Assembly (NCBI GenBank): GCA_002162755.1
Contig: MAAS01000013.1
Location: 149,331 to 213,330 of the forward strand
Direction of reading: 5' to 3'
From: Gammaproteobacteria bacterium 50_400_T64
GTDB lineage: Bacteria > Pseudomonadota > Gammaproteobacteria > Pseudomonadales > Porticoccaceae
Length of the DNA: 64,000 nt
The notes beneath the pieces were generated by a model. That model was not told where the DNA came from. It searched no databases and was given only the letters and a program-made list of their open reading frames with translations. Below are positions 62,598 through 64,000 of the stretch, in pieces. The translations under genes and the position numbers were made by a program. Within the stretch, counting starts at the first letter, position 1. Every line of letters starts with the position of its first letter.

Positions 62598-63896
62598 ATG
62601 TCGAAAGTAGACCAGGGTTTGATTGGTGATTTGCAAAGTCGGGGTCTAGTAGCGCAGATGACGGGGGAGGGTGCGTTCGCTGAGCATCTGGCCGAGCAGC
62701 GTGTGCTCTATTGTGGTTTTGACCCCACTGCCGATAGTCTCCATATTGGCAGTTTGGTGCCGCTTCTCGCGTTGCGACGTTTTCAGTTGGCTGGCCATAA
62801 GCCTGTAGCGCTAGTCGGCGGGGCGACGGGCTTGATTGGTGATCCCAGCTTTAAAGCGCAGGAGCGTCAGCTGAATACCCCGGGTGTGGTTGCCGCCTGG
62901 ACCGAGGGCCTGCGTCAGCAAGTTTCACGTTTCATCGATTTTGATAGTGGTTCGTGTTCCGCCGAGGTGGCGAATAACCTTGACTGGATGGGTGGAATGC
63001 CGGTGCTAGACTTTCTCCGTGATGTAGGCAAGCATTTTGCCGTCAATGCGATGATTCATAAAGAGTCAGTGAAAACACGCATTGAGCGTGAAGGTGAGGG
63101 CATCTCCTATACGGAGTTCTCTTACATGCTTCTTCAGTCTTACGACTTCGCTGAGCTGTACAAGCGATTTGGTTGCACATTGCAAATTGGTGGTTCCGAT
63201 CAGTGGGGTAATATCACCGGTGGTATCGATCTGGTGCGGCGCATGCATCGTGTGCCAGCCTTTGGCTTGACGCTCCCTCTAATAACAAAGTCTGACGGCA
63301 CGAAATTCGGCAAGACAGAGTCGGGCACCATTTGGCTTGATCCGGCAAGGACATCACCCTACGCCTTTTATCAGTTTTGGGTGAATGTAGCGGATCAGGA
63401 TGTCTACCGCTTCTTGCATTACTTTACTTTTTTACCTGTTAGCGAATTGATTGAGATTGAGCGGGCTGACGAGCAGGCTCAGGGTAAAAAATCGGCTCAG
63501 GCCATTCTGGCGCGAGAGGTAACTCGGCTAGTGCATGGTGAAGAGGGTGTTGAGGCGGCAGAGCGCATATCGGCGGCACTGTTCAGTGGTTCATTAGATA
63601 AGCTCACCGAAGATGATATGGAGCAGCTTGCTCTTGATGGCATGCCGTCAACAAGTGCTGAGGGTGCCGGATTGCCGTTGATCGACGCATTGGTGGTTTC
63701 CGGTTTGGCCTTAACACCGAGGGGTGAGGTGACCCAGGGTCAGGCGCGTAAGTTTATCCGCGACGGGGCTGTGCGGGTAAATGGCGAGCAGCAGCAAGAG
63801 GATGCTTTTATCTTGAATCGTTCGAGCGCCTACTTTGGTCGCTTCCATCTTTTGCGTCGAGGTAAGAAGCACTTCCACTTATTACGCTGGGTGTAA
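62598..63896 (+). CDS. tyrS: Tyrosyl-tRNA synthetase
   Basis: A 432-residue class I aminoacyl-tRNA synthetase. The start [16 protein letters not shown] is taken at the ATG 62598; an upstream extension is hydrophobic and not family-like. Signature sequences are [19 protein letters not shown] (HIGH-like), [14 protein letters not shown] and [14 protein letters not shown] (KMSKS-like KFGKT). The S4-like RNA-binding domain is around [18 protein letters not shown]. The end of the gene precedes a strong promoter at the window edge. Confidence 0.97.
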   Translation: MSKVDQGLIGDLQSRGLVAQMTGEGAFAEHLAEQRVLYCGFDPTADSLHIGSLVPLLALRRFQLAGHKPVALVGGATGLIGDPSFKAQERQLNTPGVVAAWTEGLRQQVSRFIDFDSGSCSAEVANNLDWMGGMPVLDFLRDVGKHFAVNAMIHKESVKTRIEREGEGISYTEFSYMLLQSYDFAELYKRFGCTLQIGGSDQWGNITGGIDLVRRMHRVPAFGLTLPLITKSDGTKFGKTESGTIWLDPARTSPYAFYQFWVNVADQDVYRFLHYFTFLPVSELIEIERADEQAQGKKSAQAILAREVTRLVHGEEGVEAAERISAALFSGSLDKLTEDDMEQLALDGMPSTSAEGAGLPLIDALVVSGLALTPRGEVTQGQARKFIRDGAVRVNGEQQQEDAFILNRSSAYFGRFHLLRRGKKHFHLLRWV

Positions 63897-63960
63897 ATAG
63901 TTAGGGAGAGCGTTGATGCGGTGTTTTTTACACTGATTTACAGAAAGTTTCATTTTTTCA

Positions 63961-63988
63961 TTGACAGTATTTTCTATGTCTGTAGAAT
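63961..63988 (+). promoter_or_regulatory. Strong promoter, probably of an rRNA operon, at the window edge
   Basis: TTGACA (63961-63966) and TAGAAT (63983-63988) are separated by 16 bases. The DNA upstream is A/T-rich (an UP-element-like stretch), and the bases after the -10 box (GCGCGCCTC) form a G/C-rich discriminator, as in stringently controlled rRNA promoters. In Pseudomonas an rRNA operon follows tyrS. The transcribed gene itself lies outside the window. Confidence 0.6.
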
Positions 63989-64000
63989 GCGCGCCTCGCT

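Overview
The window looks like chromosomal DNA of a marine, Pseudomonas-related gammaproteobacterium. Protein features would fit the Cellvibrionales/Spongiibacteraceae type of lineage, but this is inference from gene content because no rRNA gene is inside the window. Several blocks keep the gene order known from Pseudomonas: hemF-tsaC-dprA-lysM-def-fmt-rsmB-trkA (1-8.1 kb); dsbA-cytochrome c4-engB-polA-thrB-znuA-zur-znuC-znuB (38.3-47.7 kb); and hemJ-argC-DUF6776-bactofilin-erpA-anmK-mepM-tyrS, followed by what looks like an rRNA operon promoter (54.4-64 kb). Almost all of the DNA is coding. No CRISPR array, tRNA gene, insertion sequence or prophage was seen.

1-9.6 kb holds haem, purine, DNA-uptake, translation-initiation and potassium-uptake genes. 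tsaC is broken by an apparent short deletion with a frameshift. 9.6-21.7 kb is a long minus-strand accessory block. It contains an acyl-CoA synthetase, a sulfotransferase, a histidine phosphatase, a BrnT/BrnA-type toxin-antitoxin pair, pdxH, three SDR dehydrogenases, two tandem quinone-oxidoreductase-like MDR proteins, an APH-type kinase, an acyl-CoA dehydrogenase and a second histidine phosphatase. The kinase/dehydrogenase pair resembles a split ACAD10/ACAD11 and suggests breakdown of hydroxylated acyl-CoA through a phosphorylated intermediate.

21.9-27.7 kb is a plus-strand trio: a TonB-dependent receptor, a lone periplasmic ABC_sub_bind-type protein and a BarA-like hybrid sensor kinase. No transporter permease is present, so it looks like an outer-membrane-to-cytoplasm sensing relay. 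27.8-30.7 kb has serA and an archaeal-type serC, plus a small ASCH-like protein. 31.2-38.2 kb is the type IV pilus minor-pilin operon (fimT/fimU, pilV, pilW, pilX, pilY1, a pilY2-like gene, pilE). Ten perfect copies of an 8-bp repeat begin inside the end of pilY1.

Between the convergent engB and polA genes lies a strong candidate small RNA with a sigma-E/AlgU-like promoter, three hairpins and a U-run terminator. Its position matches Spot 42 and Pseudomonas ErsA. The zinc-uptake locus has two Zur-box-like palindromes in the znuA/zur gap. A 1028-residue protein fuses an ammonium-transporter domain to PAS, GGDEF and EAL domains, and there is also a separate GGDEF protein, so c-di-GMP signalling is represented twice.

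All calls come from reading the sequence and recalling protein families; no database search was run. Start codons were moved from the longest possible reading frame where family length, a ribosome-binding site or an overlap argued for it.
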